A stretch of 64,000 nt of DNA, from assembly GCF_002925845.1 (NCBI RefSeq), contig NZ_PDNI01000074.1:1-64000 (forward strand). Reading direction: 5' to 3'. The notes under the pieces were generated by a model, which was given only the letters and a program-made list of their open reading frames with translations, had not been told where the DNA came from and ran no database searches. A program made the translations under genes and the position numbers. Position 1 is the first letter of the stretch; each line of letters begins with the position of its first letter. Source of the stretch: Roseovarius nitratireducens (GTDB taxonomy: Bacteria > Pseudomonadota > Alphaproteobacteria > Rhodobacterales > Rhodobacteraceae). This document shows, one piece after another, positions 20,142-29,795 of this stretch.

Positions 20142-20864
20142 ATGCACATCGCCATGTGGTCGGGGCCGCGCAATCTGTCCACCGCGATGATGTACGCCTT
20201 CGCCGCGCGCGGCGATTGCGCCGTGGTGGACGAGCCGTTCTATGCCGCCTACCTCGCGAAAACCGGCCTCGATCATCCGATGCGTGACGCGATTCTCGCG
20301 GCGCAGCCGCAGGACCCGACCGCGGTGGTCGAGCGGCTTTTAGGCCCTGTTCCAGCCCAAAAGCCGCATTTCTACCAAAAGCACATGGCCCAGCACATGA
20401 TCCCGGGCATCCCCCGCGACTGGGTTCTTGACGTCGTGAACGTGTTTCTCATCCGTCACCCCGCACGCGTCGCTGCCAGTTTCTCGGCCAAGTACGACAA
20501 CCCCACCCTCGCCGATATCGGCTTTGTTCAGCAGGTCGAACTTTACGAGCAACTGGTGGCAGAGGGGCAGTCGCCGGTGGTGATCGATTCCGCTGATATC
20601 CGGCGCGATCCGTCAACCATGTTGCAACGGCTTTGTGCCGCCATCGGCCTCGACTGGACGCCCGCGATGCTCACCTGGCCGCGCGGCGGCCACCCCGATG
20701 ATGGGGTCTGGGCCGCGCATTGGTATGGGGCCGTCCATGACAGCACCGGCTTCGCCCCCGCCGAGGGGCCGCCGCCCGCGCTCGACGGGCCGCGCGCCGC
20801 ACTGGCCGAGGCGGCGAGGCCCGCCTACGAGCGGCTGCGCGCCGTGGCGCTCCCGCCCGGGTAA
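20142..20864 (+). CDS. Sulfotransferase-like P-loop protein
   Basis: A 240-residue protein of the sulfotransferase superfamily. The N-terminal MHIAMWSGPRNLSTAMM matches the 5'-phosphosulfate-binding loop, and VFLIRHPARVAASF matches the 3'-phosphate-binding block. ATG 20142 follows a purine-rich GGGGAGGG. No signal peptide. Its group is often found with class IV aminotransferase-like proteins, as here (18496-19404); whether it transfers sulfate is unproven. Converges with argG. Confidence 0.78.
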   Translation: MHIAMWSGPRNLSTAMMYAFAARGDCAVVDEPFYAAYLAKTGLDHPMRDAILAAQPQDPTAVVERLLGPVPAQKPHFYQKHMAQHMIPGIPRDWVLDVVNVFLIRHPARVAASFSAKYDNPTLADIGFVQQVELYEQLVAEGQSPVVIDSADIRRDPSTMLQRLCAAIGLDWTPAMLTWPRGGHPDDGVWAAHWYGAVHDSTGFAPAEGPPPALDGPRAALAEAARPAYERLRAVALPPG

Positions 20865-20898
20865 ACAAATCCTTGCGCCACCGTGCCGGGCGCGCCGC

Positions 20899-20933
20899 GA
20901 ACCTCCCGGTTCACGCCTTGAACCTTGCGGTTC
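20899..20933. repeat. Two tandem mini-hairpins
   Basis: GAACC-N4-GGTTC occurs at 20899-20912 and again at 20920-20933, between the convergent sulfotransferase-like gene and argG. Each has a 5-bp stem and 4-base loop. They may form a weak bidirectional end signal. Confidence 0.35.
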
Positions 20934-20936
20934 GAC

Positions 20937-22163
20937 TCAACCCTTCAGCCGCCGGTTCCGCGCCGCGAGCAGTTTCAGCCGCAGCGCGTTGAGCTGGATG
21001 AACCCGGCGGCATCCTTCTGGTCATAGGCCCCGGCATCCTCCTCGAACGTCACATGCGCCTCCGAGTAGAGGCTGTGATCCGACCACCGCCCGACGGTCG
21101 TGGCCGATCCCTTGTAGAGCTTCAACCGCACCGTGCCGCACACATGATGTTGCGAGTGATCAATCGCCGCCTGCAACATTTCGCGTTCAGGGCTGAACCA
21201 GAAGCCGTTATAGATCAGCTCCGCATAGCGCGGCATGAGCGAGTCCTTGAGATGCCCGGCGCCGCTGTCGAGCGTGATCTGCTCGATCCCGCGATGCGCC
21301 TCGAGCAGCACGGTGCCGCCCGGCGTCTCGTAAATGCCGCGCGATTTCATCCCGACAAAGCGGTTCTCCACGAAATCGAGCCGCCCAATACCATGCTTTC
21401 CACCCAATTCATTGAGCTTTGTCAATATGTTAGCCGGGCTCATCGGCGTGCCGTCGATGGCCACCGCATCGCCCTTGTCAAACGTGATCTCGATGAACTC
21501 CGGGGTGTCCGGCGCGTCCTCGGGGCTTACCGTGCGCTGATAGACATAGTCGGGCGCCGCCTCTGCCGGGTCTTCGAGCACCTTGCCCTCGCTCGAGGTG
21601 TGCAGCAAGTTCGCATCCACCGAAAACGGCGCCTCGCCACGCTTGTCCCTGGCGATCGGGATCTGGTTTTTCTCTGCGAAATCAAGCAGTCGCGTGCGGC
21701 TCGTCAGGTCCCATTCCCGCCACGGCGCGATCACCTTGATATCGGGGTTGAGCGCATAGGCCGCCAATTCGAACCGCACCTGGTCGTTGCCCTTGCCGGT
21801 CGCGCCGTGCGCCACGGCATCGGCCCCGATCTCGTCCGCGATCTCGACAAGACGCTTTGAAATCAAGGGTCTGGCGATCGAGGTGCCAAGCAGGTATTGC
21901 CCCTCGTAGAGCGCGTTGGCGCGGAACATCGGAAACACGAAATCGCGGACGAACTCCTCGCGCACATCCTCGATGAAGATGTTTTCTTCTTTGATTCCAA
22001 GGAGTTTCGCCTTTTCCCGCGCGGGCTCCAGCTCTTCGCCCTGGCCCAGGTCGGCGGTAAAGGTGACCACCTCGCAGCCATATTCCGTCTGCAGCCATTT
22101 CAGGATGATCGAGGTATCGAGACCCCCGGAATAGGCCAGAACAACTTTCTTCGGCGCGGACAT
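20937..22163 (-). CDS. argG: Argininosuccinate synthase
   Basis: A 408-residue enzyme joining citrulline and aspartate in arginine synthesis, using ATP. The PP-loop motif AYSGGLDTS is at residues 10-18, with the family segments [13 protein letters not shown] and [20 protein letters not shown]. Length matches the family (about 400-410). The start is the second of two adjacent ATGs (22166 and 22163), behind a GGGGGA ribosome site; either is possible. Divergent from ilvA. Confidence 0.97.
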   Translation of the reverse strand: MSAPKKVVLAYSGGLDTSIILKWLQTEYGCEVVTFTADLGQGEELEPAREKAKLLGIKEENIFIEDVREEFVRDFVFPMFRANALYEGQYLLGTSIARPLISKRLVEIADEIGADAVAHGATGKGNDQVRFELAAYALNPDIKVIAPWREWDLTSRTRLLDFAEKNQIPIARDKRGEAPFSVDANLLHTSSEGKVLEDPAEAAPDYVYQRTVSPEDAPDTPEFIEITFDKGDAVAIDGTPMSPANILTKLNELGGKHGIGRLDFVENRFVGMKSRGIYETPGGTVLLEAHRGIEQITLDSGAGHLKDSLMPRYAELIYNGFWFSPEREMLQAAIDHSQHHVCGTVRLKLYKGSATTVGRWSDHSLYSEAHVTFEEDAGAYDQKDAAGFIQLNALRLKLLAARNRRLKG

Positions 22164-22266
22164 CATGCTTCCCCCTTCGCGGATTTCCCGCGCGATTAGC
22201 GGGTTTTGCGGGGCGGGGCAAGCCAGCCCCTTGCCAGCCGCCCGCGATTGCGTCACTGACACGGCC

Positions 22267-23505
22267 ATGTCCGATTTCCGCGATACCGCCCGCGCCGCCG
22301 AGGCCGCCATGCGCGCCGTCTTTCCGCCGACGCCCCTGCAGCGCAACGACCACCTGTCCGAGCGTTACGAGGCCGACATCTGGCTCAAGCGCGAGGATCT
22401 CAGCCCGGTGCGCTCCTACAAGCTGCGCGGTGCCTTCAACGCCATGCGCCACGTGCTCTCGGCGCGGCCCGATACCGCGCAGTTCGTCTGCGCGAGCGCC
22501 GGTAATCACGCGCAGGGCGTGGCCTATATGTGCCGCCATTTCGGGGTTCGTGGCGTGATCTTCATGCCGGTGACGACACCGCAGCAAAAGATTGGAAAGA
22601 CAGAGAAATTTGGCGGCGATGCCGTTACCATCCGGCTCACCGGCGACTATTTCGACGACACGCTCGCCGCCGCGCAGGACTATTGCGCGCAGGTGGGCGG
22701 GCATTTCCTTGCGCCGTTCGACGACGAGGATGTGATCGCCGGGCAGGCCAGCGTCGCGGTCGAGATAGAGACGCAGATGGAGCGGTTGCCCGATCACATG
22801 GTGCTGCCCGTGGGCGGCGGCGGGCTGTCCTCGGGCGTCTATAGCTATTTCGGTGACCGCGTACCGCTCACCCTGGTAGAGCCCGCCGGCGGGGCCTGTC
22901 TCGCCGCGGCGGTTGCGGCGGGGGTGCCGGTGCGGCTGGATCAGGTTAATACCTTCGCCGACGGGGCCGCCGTGGCGCAGATCGGCGCGCGTCCCTTCTC
23001 GCGCCTTGCCCCGCATGACGGCTTTGGCCTGATCGCTGTCGCCGAGGACCGGCTGTGCACCACCATGCTCGAAATGCTCAATGTCGAGGGCATCGTGCTC
23101 GAGCCCGCCGGGGCGCTGTCGGTCGATGCGCTCAAGGACGTGGGCGGCCAGATTCGGGGCAAGACCGTGGTTTGCGTCACCTCCGGCGGCAATTTCGATT
23201 TCGAGCGCCTGCCCGAGGTCAAGGAGCGCGCGCAACGCTTCTCGGGGCTCAAGAAATACTTCATCCTTCGCATGCCGCAACGCCCCGGCGCGCTGCGCGA
23301 TTTTCTCGAGGTTCTTGGCCCGGATGATGACATCGCGCGCTTCGAATACCTCAAGAAATCCGCGCGCAATTTCGGCTCGGTCCTCATCGGGATAGAAACG
23401 ACGCGGCCCGAAAATTTCGATGCGTTCATCGCGCGCCTCGACCAAACAGGGTTTGCGTATCGCGACATCACCCGTGACGAGGTGCTTGCCGAGTTCCTCA
23501 TCTAG
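22267..23505 (+). CDS. ilvA: Threonine ammonia-lyase (threonine dehydratase)
   Basis: A 412-residue PLP enzyme forming 2-oxobutanoate, the first step of isoleucine synthesis. The PLP lysine is Lys52 (SYKLRGA); the glycine loop is VGGGGLSSG. The last about 85 residues (from [18 protein letters not shown]) form a single ACT-like domain, making this the short biosynthetic form rather than the 500-residue E. coli type with two ACT repeats. Allosteric control by isoleucine is expected from the family. Stop overlaps the convergent Hpt gene. Confidence 0.93.
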   Translation: MSDFRDTARAAEAAMRAVFPPTPLQRNDHLSERYEADIWLKREDLSPVRSYKLRGAFNAMRHVLSARPDTAQFVCASAGNHAQGVAYMCRHFGVRGVIFMPVTTPQQKIGKTEKFGGDAVTIRLTGDYFDDTLAAAQDYCAQVGGHFLAPFDDEDVIAGQASVAVEIETQMERLPDHMVLPVGGGGLSSGVYSYFGDRVPLTLVEPAGGACLAAAVAAGVPVRLDQVNTFADGAAVAQIGARPFSRLAPHDGFGLIAVAEDRLCTTMLEMLNVEGIVLEPAGALSVDALKDVGGQIRGKTVVCVTSGGNFDFERLPEVKERAQRFSGLKKYFILRMPQRPGALRDFLEVLGPDDDIARFEYLKKSARNFGSVLIGIETTRPENFDAFIARLDQTGFAYRDITRDEVLAEFLI

Positions 23506-23834
23506 GCGGCGATTCCCTCCGCGATCCCGGCAAGAAACGCGGCTTTCGATGCCTCATATCCCGAAACGATCCTGGGGATATCGACGCTGTCACGCGCGCC
23601 CGCGCGCGATTTCGCCTCGCCATCGGCACACAGGTTGGCAAGTGCCTTAAAGCCGAGATTGAGCGCGCTGCCCTTCAAAAAATGCAACTGTGCCTCGAGA
23701 TCATCCTCTGTCGTGGCGGTACTTAGCACCGCGAGCGCCGTCTCCACTTCCTCCAGAAACAGGTCGAGCACCTCCTCGAAGGCGTCGGCACCGATCTCTT
23801 CCCGCAGTTCCCGCACGCGAATCCAGTCTATCAT
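23502..23834 (-). CDS. Histidine phosphotransfer (Hpt) domain protein
   Basis: A 110-residue four-helix phosphotransfer protein with His51 in HFLKGSALNLG, the Hpt active-site motif. It has no other domain. Divergently placed next to a receiver-PP2C phosphatase gene (23999), which could be its phosphorelay partner. The cognate kinase is not in the window. The 164-base gap between the two genes holds no clear operator. Confidence 0.88.
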   Translation of the reverse strand: MIDWIRVRELREEIGADAFEEVLDLFLEEVETALAVLSTATTEDDLEAQLHFLKGSALNLGFKALANLCADGEAKSRAGARDSVDIPRIVSGYEASKAAFLAGIAEGIAA

Positions 23835-23998
23835 GTCAGCCTCTCCCGCATTTCTGCCAGTCTCCGCACGAGGTCTTCAGAACGTGTTAACGTCGATGGG
23901 AAAATACCAGAAACTTTTATCATTCACGGGATGTAAACGCTCGTGCGGCGACCGTGTGCGCGAAACGAGTGATGGTGAGAGCGGTGCGCGGCGCAAGC

Positions 23999-25258
23999 AT
24001 GACCAAGGATGAGGCAGCCGCCAGTACCGATGCGCGGCGCGTTCTTGTCGTGGATGACAGCCGGGCGCAGCGGCGCATTCTCGGCAGTTACCTGCGGCAA
24101 TGGGGCTATGTCGTCGAAGAGGCCGAAAGCGGTGGCGAAGCGATCGACATCTGTCATCGCAATCTTCCCGAACTCGTGGTCAGCGACTGGATGATGCCGG
24201 GGATGAGCGGCCCGGAATTTTGTCGTGCCGTTCGCGGGATGAACAACGACAATTATGTCTACTTCATCCTCCTCACCTCCAAGAGCGGCAAGGAAGAGAT
24301 CGCGCTCGGCCTCGATGCCGGGGCCGACGATTTCCTCACCAAGCCGGTCAATTCCGCAGAACTGCGCGCGCGCATGGCCGCCGGGATGCGCATCCTTGAC
24401 ATGGAGCACGAGCTTCTTGCCAAGAACCGGCTCGTCAGGGCCACGCTCGACGAATTGCAGGCACTCTACGATTCGCTCGACAACGACCTTGTCGAGGCCA
24501 ACAAGCTGCAACAGTCGCTGCTCAGCGAACGCTACCGCGATCTCGGCCCGGCAGAGGTCTCTCTCTCGCTACATTCCTCGGGCCATGTCGGGGGCGATCT
24601 CGTGGGCATGTTCCCGATATCCGACAGCCGTGTTGGTCTCTACGGGCTCGACGTGTCCGGCCACGGGATCAGCTCGGCGCTGATGACCGCGCGGCTCGCC
24701 GGCTATCTCTCGGCCACCGTGCCCGAGCACAACCTCGCGCTGCACGAGATCGCGCCGGGGCGCTTCGCCGCGCGCCCCCCGGCCGAGACGGTGTCGCGGC
24801 TCAACCATGTCTTTCTCTCTGATCTCGAGACCGAGCATTACTTCACCATTGCGCTCGCCGATGTCGATCTCGCGACGGGCCGGGTGATCCTTGCGCAGGC
24901 CGGGCATCCACACCCGGCCGTGCAGCGCGCCGACGGGTCGGTCGAGTTCGTGGGCGAGGGTGGCCTGCCCGTGGGGCTCATCGAGGGGGCGAGCTTCGAC
25001 CAGGTAGAGTTCACGCTGGCACCTGGCGACCGGCTGCTCATTCATTCAGACGGGATCACTGAATGTGCCGACCCGGATGGGTGCATGCTCGGTGACACTG
25101 GCCTTGCCGCGATCATGCGTCACCTGCGCCAGACACATGGCCCGGCCTTTCTCGAATCGCTCATGTGGAAGCTGTCCGATCACGCAGGCGAGGCGCGCTT
25201 TACCGATGATATCTCGGCGGTTCTGCTGGAATTCAGGCCCATGCCCCAGTCCGGCTGA
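23999..25258 (+). CDS. Response regulator with SpoIIE/PP2C-type phosphatase output
   Basis: A 419-residue protein. Receiver domain 1-135 with the acidic pair Asp19-Asp20, phospho-acceptor Asp63 (VSDWMMPG) and the LTKP lysine. A coiled-coil linker follows (about 140-175), then a PP2C-like phosphatase (about 190-415) with GGDLVGMF, IHSDGITE and FTDDISAV carrying the metal-binding aspartates. Such RsbU-like proteins dephosphorylate anti-sigma-factor antagonists in partner switching. ATG 23999 is a best guess; GTG 23954 and ATG 23972 are in frame and no start has a good ribosome site. The 3' end overlaps a NUDIX gene. Confidence 0.88.
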   Translation: MTKDEAAASTDARRVLVVDDSRAQRRILGSYLRQWGYVVEEAESGGEAIDICHRNLPELVVSDWMMPGMSGPEFCRAVRGMNNDNYVYFILLTSKSGKEEIALGLDAGADDFLTKPVNSAELRARMAAGMRILDMEHELLAKNRLVRATLDELQALYDSLDNDLVEANKLQQSLLSERYRDLGPAEVSLSLHSSGHVGGDLVGMFPISDSRVGLYGLDVSGHGISSALMTARLAGYLSATVPEHNLALHEIAPGRFAARPPAETVSRLNHVFLSDLETEHYFTIALADVDLATGRVILAQAGHPHPAVQRADGSVEFVGEGGLPVGLIEGASFDQVEFTLAPGDRLLIHSDGITECADPDGCMLGDTGLAAIMRHLRQTHGPAFLESLMWKLSDHAGEARFTDDISAVLLEFRPMPQSG

Positions 25259-25676
25259 CAAAGTGGCGATCCCCGGCGTTGCCAAGCTCGCGCGCGGCGC
25301 GCGCGGGCGTGATCCACAGCGCCCGGTGCCCCGGCTCCGATGGCGGACCCAGCCGGCGCACCGGGCAGGCGCGATAAATCACGCAGAGCTTTTCCGCCCA
25401 GAGATCGTAGTCCGGCATGTAGGTGAACCGGCGAAACGCCCCGATCCGCCGCGGTCGTGCAATCAGCCAGCCGGTTTCCTCCCACACCTCGCGATAGAGC
25501 GCCCGCAGGGGTGATTCGCCCGGGTCGATACCACCCCCGGGCAATTGCAGCTCGGGCACCGGCATCGCCTGATGCGTCACCAGAAGCCGCCCGCCCCGCG
25601 GCAGCACGGCATAGACGCCGGGGCGGAGCCGATAGCGGATACCGGGCTGCGGGGGCTCTCCGAATCGCCGTGTCAT
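25233..25676 (-). CDS. NUDIX hydrolase
   Basis: A 147-residue protein with a complete NUDIX box, GGGIDPGESPLRALYREVWE followed by ETGW (residues about 47-70), containing the REVWEE metal-binding core. Substrate cannot be read from sequence; nucleoside diphosphate derivatives are usual. Its 3' end overlaps the receiver-PP2C gene by 26 bases tail to tail. Divergent from hslO. Confidence 0.88.
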   Translation of the reverse strand: MTRRFGEPPQPGIRYRLRPGVYAVLPRGGRLLVTHQAMPVPELQLPGGGIDPGESPLRALYREVWEETGWLIARPRRIGAFRRFTYMPDYDLWAEKLCVIYRACPVRRLGPPSEPGHRALWITPARAARELGNAGDRHFVSRTGAWA

Positions 25677-25751
25677 GCCGTCTCCTTCACGCCCGCCTTG
25701 TCCTGCCCTGCCCGTCGCGATATGCCCAAACCGCGCAGCGAAGGAAAGCCC

Positions 25752-26747
25752 ATGACGCTTGGACAGAGGTTAGCGTGGGACGACACGGTCCTGCCGTTCC
25801 AGCTAGATCACGCGGATATCCGGGGCCGGGTCGCGCGGCTCGACGGTGTTCTCGACGCGATCCTGAAACAGCACGACTACCCGCCCCCCGTCGAGGCCCT
25901 GATCGCCGAGATGGCGCTCCTGACGGCGCTCATTGGTCAGACGATAAAGCTGCGCTGGAAGCTCTCGCTCCAGCTTCAGAGCAAGGGCGGGGTCCGCCGC
26001 ATCGCCAGCGATTATTTCGCCCCCACCCGCGAGGGCGAACCGGCCCGCATGCGTGCCTATGCCAGCTTCGACCCGGACAGGATCGGCGACGGCGACGCCT
26101 TCGCGCAACTGGACGAGGGTTATTTCGCCGTGCTCCTCGATCAGGGCCAGGGCACGACGCCCTACCAGGGCATCACCCCGATCGCCGGAAAGGCGCTGCG
26201 CAACTGCGCCGAGGCCTATTTCGCGCAATCAGAGCAATTGCCCACGCGGTTCGCACTCAGCTTCGGCAGGTCCACCGAGCAAGGCGGTGCCGAGCATTGG
26301 CGCGCGGGCGGCGTGATGCTGCAACACATGCCCAAGGCCTCGCCCTTCGCCAAGGACGGCGGCTCGGGCAAGGGCGGGCTCCTCGCCGCGCGCGACATCG
26401 TGCACGGCGACGATGCCGAGAACTGGGGCCGCGCCAATCACCTTCTCGATACGGTCGAGACGCTGGAACTGATCGGTCCGTCCGTCTCGCCGGCCGACCT
26501 GCTGGTGCGGCTCTTCCACGAGGAAGGCCCCCGCGTGTTCGAGACGCAGCCCGTGCGTTTCGGTTGCACCTGCTCCGAGGAGCGGGTGCGCAACAGCCTG
26601 TCGATATACTCGGCTCGCGACATCGCCAGCATGACCACCGCAGAGGGAATCGTCACCGCCGATTGCCAGTTCTGCGGGGCGCATTACCGGCTCGCTCCTG
26701 AAACCCTCGGCTTTGATGCCCCGGAGGCCCCGGGTGACACCGAGTGA
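25752..26747 (+). CDS. hslO: Redox-regulated chaperone Hsp33
   Basis: A 331-residue holdase activated by oxidation. The C-terminal zinc-redox switch is visible as CTC (in RFGCTCSEERV) and CQFC (in DCQFCGAHY), the CxC...CxxC pattern. N-terminal substrate-binding region includes YQGITPIAGKALRNCAEAYFAQSEQLPT. ATG 25752 follows AAGGA; an upstream ATG at 25722 is in frame but unneeded. First gene of an overlapping hslO-nudix-cca-methyltransferase operon. Confidence 0.95.
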   Translation: MTLGQRLAWDDTVLPFQLDHADIRGRVARLDGVLDAILKQHDYPPPVEALIAEMALLTALIGQTIKLRWKLSLQLQSKGGVRRIASDYFAPTREGEPARMRAYASFDPDRIGDGDAFAQLDEGYFAVLLDQGQGTTPYQGITPIAGKALRNCAEAYFAQSEQLPTRFALSFGRSTEQGGAEHWRAGGVMLQHMPKASPFAKDGGSGKGGLLAARDIVHGDDAENWGRANHLLDTVETLELIGPSVSPADLLVRLFHEEGPRVFETQPVRFGCTCSEERVRNSLSIYSARDIASMTTAEGIVTADCQFCGAHYRLAPETLGFDAPEAPGDTE

Positions 26748-27339
26748 TCCCCTCACCCGCATTCTGAACGCGGCGGACACGCCGCGAGCGGGGTCGTCCG
26801 ATTACGACCTCAACCGCGGAATCACGCTCCCCGAGGGGCGAAAGCTGCGGCCCGCGGCCGTGCTCGTCGCTGTCGAGACGGGCGGCGATGCACCGCGTGT
26901 GATCCTGACCACGCGCTCTTCGGCGCTACGGCACCATCCAGGCCAGATCGCTTTTCCCGGCGGCAAGCAGGACGAGGGCGATGCTGACCTGCACGCCACC
27001 GCCCTGCGCGAGGCGCGCGAGGAAATCGGTCTCACCCCGGACGCCGTCGAGATTCTCGCCGACCTGCCTCGCCACGAGACCGTCACAGGTTTCGATGTCA
27101 TGCCGGTGCTTGCCCGTGTCTCCACCCCTTTCAGCCCCGTGGCCGAGCCGGGCGAGGTGGCCGAGGTGTTCGCTGTCCCGCTTGCGCATGTTCTCGACCC
27201 TGCGCGTTTTCGCGTCGAGCAGCGCCGCTGGAAAGGGACGTGGCGGCGCTATTACACGGTGCCTTACGGACCGTATTACATCTGGGGCGCGACCGCCCGC
27301 ATCCTGCGGGTGATGGCCGACATGGCGGGACGGCCATGA
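26734..27339 (+). CDS. CoA pyrophosphatase-type NUDIX hydrolase
   Basis: A 201-residue NUDIX protein. It has the box GGKQDEGDADLHATALREAR-EEIGL and, before it, LTTRSSALRHHPGQIAFPGG, which matches the UPF0035 motif of NudL/YeaB CoA pyrophosphatases. Start GTG 26734 is set by GGAGG six bases upstream and lies within the hslO coding end (14-base overlap). The stop overlaps the cca ATG (ATGA). Confidence 0.9.
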   Translation: MTPSDPLTRILNAADTPRAGSSDYDLNRGITLPEGRKLRPAAVLVAVETGGDAPRVILTTRSSALRHHPGQIAFPGGKQDEGDADLHATALREAREEIGLTPDAVEILADLPRHETVTGFDVMPVLARVSTPFSPVAEPGEVAEVFAVPLAHVLDPARFRVEQRRWKGTWRRYYTVPYGPYYIWGATARILRVMADMAGRP

Positions 27340-28481
27340 GGATCGAGGATGACTGGATCGTGCGCCCTGAGACACGCGCGGTGTTTGACGCGCTGTCCGC
27401 TGGCGGCCACAGGGCGCTGTTCGTCGGTGGCTGCGTGCGCAACGCGCTTCTCGGTGTGCCGGTGGGCGATATCGACATCGCCACAGACGCGCATCCCGAA
27501 ACGGTGATGACGCTGGCGCACGAGGCGGGGCTCAAGCCGGTTCCGACCGGGATCGACCACGGCACGATCACCGTGGTCTCGGGCGGGCTGCCGCATGAGG
27601 TCACCACCTTTCGCACCGATATAGAGACGTATGGACGTCACGCGCAGGTCGCCTTTGGCCATAGCATCGAGGCTGACGCACGCCGCCGCGATTTCACCAT
27701 GAACGCGCTCTATGCCGAGTGCGATGGCCATGTGCTCGACCCGCTTGGCGGGCTGCCCGACCTGCGCGCGCGCCGCGTGCGGTTCATCGACGACCCGGCA
27801 CAGCGCATTCGCGAGGATACCTTGCGCATCCTGCGATTCTTCCGCTTTCACGCCTGCTACGGCGATCCGCAGGGTGGCCTCGATCCTGACGGGCTCGCTG
27901 CCTGCGCCGCCGCCCGCGACAGCCTTGCCGCCCTCTCGCGAGAGCGGGTCGGGGCCGAGATGCGCAAGCTGCTGGCCGCCCCCGATCCAGCGCCCTCGGT
28001 TGCGGCGATGCAGGCCGCGGGCGTGCTCGGGGCGATCCTGCCGGGGGCCGACGCGGCGGCACTTGCCCCGCTCGTCCACCTCGAGGCGGAAACGGAGACG
28101 GCCCCCGACGCCCTCCGCCGTCTTGCCGCGCTGGGCGGCGAGGATGCGTCAGAACGGCTGCGCCTCTCGCGCGCCGAAGGCCGACGGCTGTCCCGCCTGC
28201 GCGACGGGATCGAGAGCGGCATGTCCACCGCCGAGATCGGCTATCGCTTCGGGGCCGGGGAGGGGGCCGATATCGTGCTCCTGCGTGCGGCGCTCCTTGG
28301 CTCCCCGCTTGCGCCGGACGCACTCGACGACATCAGGCGCGGCGCGGCGGCGGTGTGCCCGGTCCGCGCCGCCGACCTGATGCCAGAGCATTCCGGCGCC
28401 GACCTCGGCCGCCGCCTGTCCGAGATCGAGGCTCGCTGGATCGCCTCGGGCTTTACCCTGCGCCGCGAGGACCTGCTGTGA
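27336..28481 (+). CDS. cca: CCA tRNA nucleotidyltransferase
   Basis: A 381-residue class II nucleotidyltransferase that adds or repairs the tRNA 3' CCA end. The catalytic fold has FVGGCVRNALLG and the metal-binding aspartates Asp45 and Asp47 (VGDIDIAT), then RRRDFTMNAL and the RIREDTLRILRFFRF helix that selects bases. The C-terminal third is helical and variable. Translationally coupled to the NUDIX gene (ATGA) and to the methyltransferase (GTGA). It could alternatively act on poly(A) as a PcnB-like enzyme, but the alphaproteobacterial context favours CCA addition. Confidence 0.93.
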   Translation: MRIEDDWIVRPETRAVFDALSAGGHRALFVGGCVRNALLGVPVGDIDIATDAHPETVMTLAHEAGLKPVPTGIDHGTITVVSGGLPHEVTTFRTDIETYGRHAQVAFGHSIEADARRRDFTMNALYAECDGHVLDPLGGLPDLRARRVRFIDDPAQRIREDTLRILRFFRFHACYGDPQGGLDPDGLAACAAARDSLAALSRERVGAEMRKLLAAPDPAPSVAAMQAAGVLGAILPGADAAALAPLVHLEAETETAPDALRRLAALGGEDASERLRLSRAEGRRLSRLRDGIESGMSTAEIGYRFGAGEGADIVLLRAALLGSPLAPDALDDIRRGAAAVCPVRAADLMPEHSGADLGRRLSEIEARWIASGFTLRREDLL

Positions 28482-29695
28482 GCACGCACCGCATCCTGCG
28501 GCTCGGCGTGCGGGGCGACGGCGTGGCCGACGGACCGCTCTTCGCGGAGCGCACCCTGCCGGGCGAGGAGGTGAGCGGCACGCCCGATGGCCAGCGCCTC
28601 ACCGATATCCGCATCCTCACGCCCTCGTCCGATCGCGTCCGTGCCCCTTGCCGCCATTTCGCGCAATGCGGCGGCTGCCAGCTTCAGCACGCCTCTGACG
28701 GCTTCGTGGCGGAGTGGAAGGCAGAGCAGGTGCGCGCCGCCCTGCGCGGGCGCGGTATCGAGGCCGAGATCGCTCCCGTTCTGACCTCGCCCCCCGCTTC
28801 GCGCCGCCGCGCGGTTCTGGCGGCGCGGCGCACGAAATCCGGCGCGCTGGCGGGCTTTCACGCGCGGGCCAGCGATCAGGTGGTCGAGGTGCCCGACTGC
28901 CACCTGCTTCACCGCGATCTCATGCCCGCGCTTGCCGCTGCCCGCGATCTCGCGCTCACCGGGACGAGCCGCAAGGCCGAAATCGCGGTCACGGCGACGC
29001 TGTCGCGTGCCGGTCTCGATCTGGCGGTCGCGGGCGGCAAGCCGCTCGACGGGCCCTTGCGCCTGTCGCTCGCCGCGCTGGCCGAGCGGCATGATCTGGC
29101 GCGGCTGGCCTGGGAGGACGAAACTGTGCTCACCCGCCGCGCGCCGGTGCACGATTTTGCCGGGGTGCCGGTTGTGCCCCCGCCCGGCGCCTTTCTTCAG
29201 GCGACAGCCGAGGGCGAATCGGCGCTGGTGGCCGAGGTGCTGGCGCTTCTCGACGGGGCGCGCCGCGTGGCCGATCTCTTTGCGGGCTGCGGCACCTTCA
29301 CTTTTCCACTGGCGCGGCGCGCGGCGGTGCACGCGGTCGAGGGCGCGCCCGGGATGATCGCCGCGCTCGATCACGCCGCGCGCCACGCGCAGGGGCTGCG
29401 GCCCGTCACCCACGAGGTGCGCGACCTCTTTCGCCGCCCGCTCGATGCGCAGGATTTGGCTCAGTTTGACGCCGTGGTGATCGACCCTCCGCGCGCCGGG
29501 GCCGAGGCGCAGATCGCCGAACTGGCGCGTTCGGGCGTGCCGCTCATTGCCCATGTCTCCTGCAACCCGATGACGTTTGCCCGCGATGCCGGTGCGCTGT
29601 TGGCGGCGGGGTATCGAATGGGGCCGGTGCGCGTGGTCGATCAGTTCCGCTGGTCGGCGCATGTCGAGTTGGTCGCGGGCTTTCATCTGCACTGA
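28478..29695 (+). CDS. Iron-sulfur RNA (uracil-5-)methyltransferase, RlmD/TrmA type
   Basis: A 405-residue SAM-dependent RNA methyltransferase of COG2265. Iron-sulfur cysteines are Cys58, Cys64, Cys67 (CRHFAQCGGC) and Cys141 (VPDCHLL). SAM motif DLFAGCGTFTFPL and the catalytic motif SCNPMTFARD with the nucleophilic Cys are both present. The four-cysteine cluster is typical of the RlmD/RlmC group that forms m5U in 23S rRNA; the target base is not determined. Start GTG 28478 overlaps the cca stop. Confidence 0.9.
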   Translation: MSTHRILRLGVRGDGVADGPLFAERTLPGEEVSGTPDGQRLTDIRILTPSSDRVRAPCRHFAQCGGCQLQHASDGFVAEWKAEQVRAALRGRGIEAEIAPVLTSPPASRRRAVLAARRTKSGALAGFHARASDQVVEVPDCHLLHRDLMPALAAARDLALTGTSRKAEIAVTATLSRAGLDLAVAGGKPLDGPLRLSLAALAERHDLARLAWEDETVLTRRAPVHDFAGVPVVPPPGAFLQATAEGESALVAEVLALLDGARRVADLFAGCGTFTFPLARRAAVHAVEGAPGMIAALDHAARHAQGLRPVTHEVRDLFRRPLDAQDLAQFDAVVIDPPRAGAEAQIAELARSGVPLIAHVSCNPMTFARDAGALLAAGYRMGPVRVVDQFRWSAHVELVAGFHLH

Positions 29696-29697
29696 CG

Positions 29698-29725
29698 CGA
29701 TACCGACACGATACCGACACGATAC
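29698..29725. repeat. 11-bp tandem repeat
   Basis: CGATACCGACA repeated twice plus a partial third copy (CGATAC), directly after the methyltransferase stop. It is in the 100-base gap before the lipoprotein L,D-transpeptidase; possibly a slippage tract. Confidence 0.6.
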
Positions 29726-29795
29726 AGCTAGGCAATTTTTGACGAATCCGGTATATTCAGAAAAAAATCCAGAGGTCGGCAGTGTGGGCAAACCC

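Noticed and set aside
23835-23998. A half TTAA near 23890 as a CtrA site for the Hpt/PP2C pair
   Set aside because: The second half-site is not TTAA at seven-base spacing.
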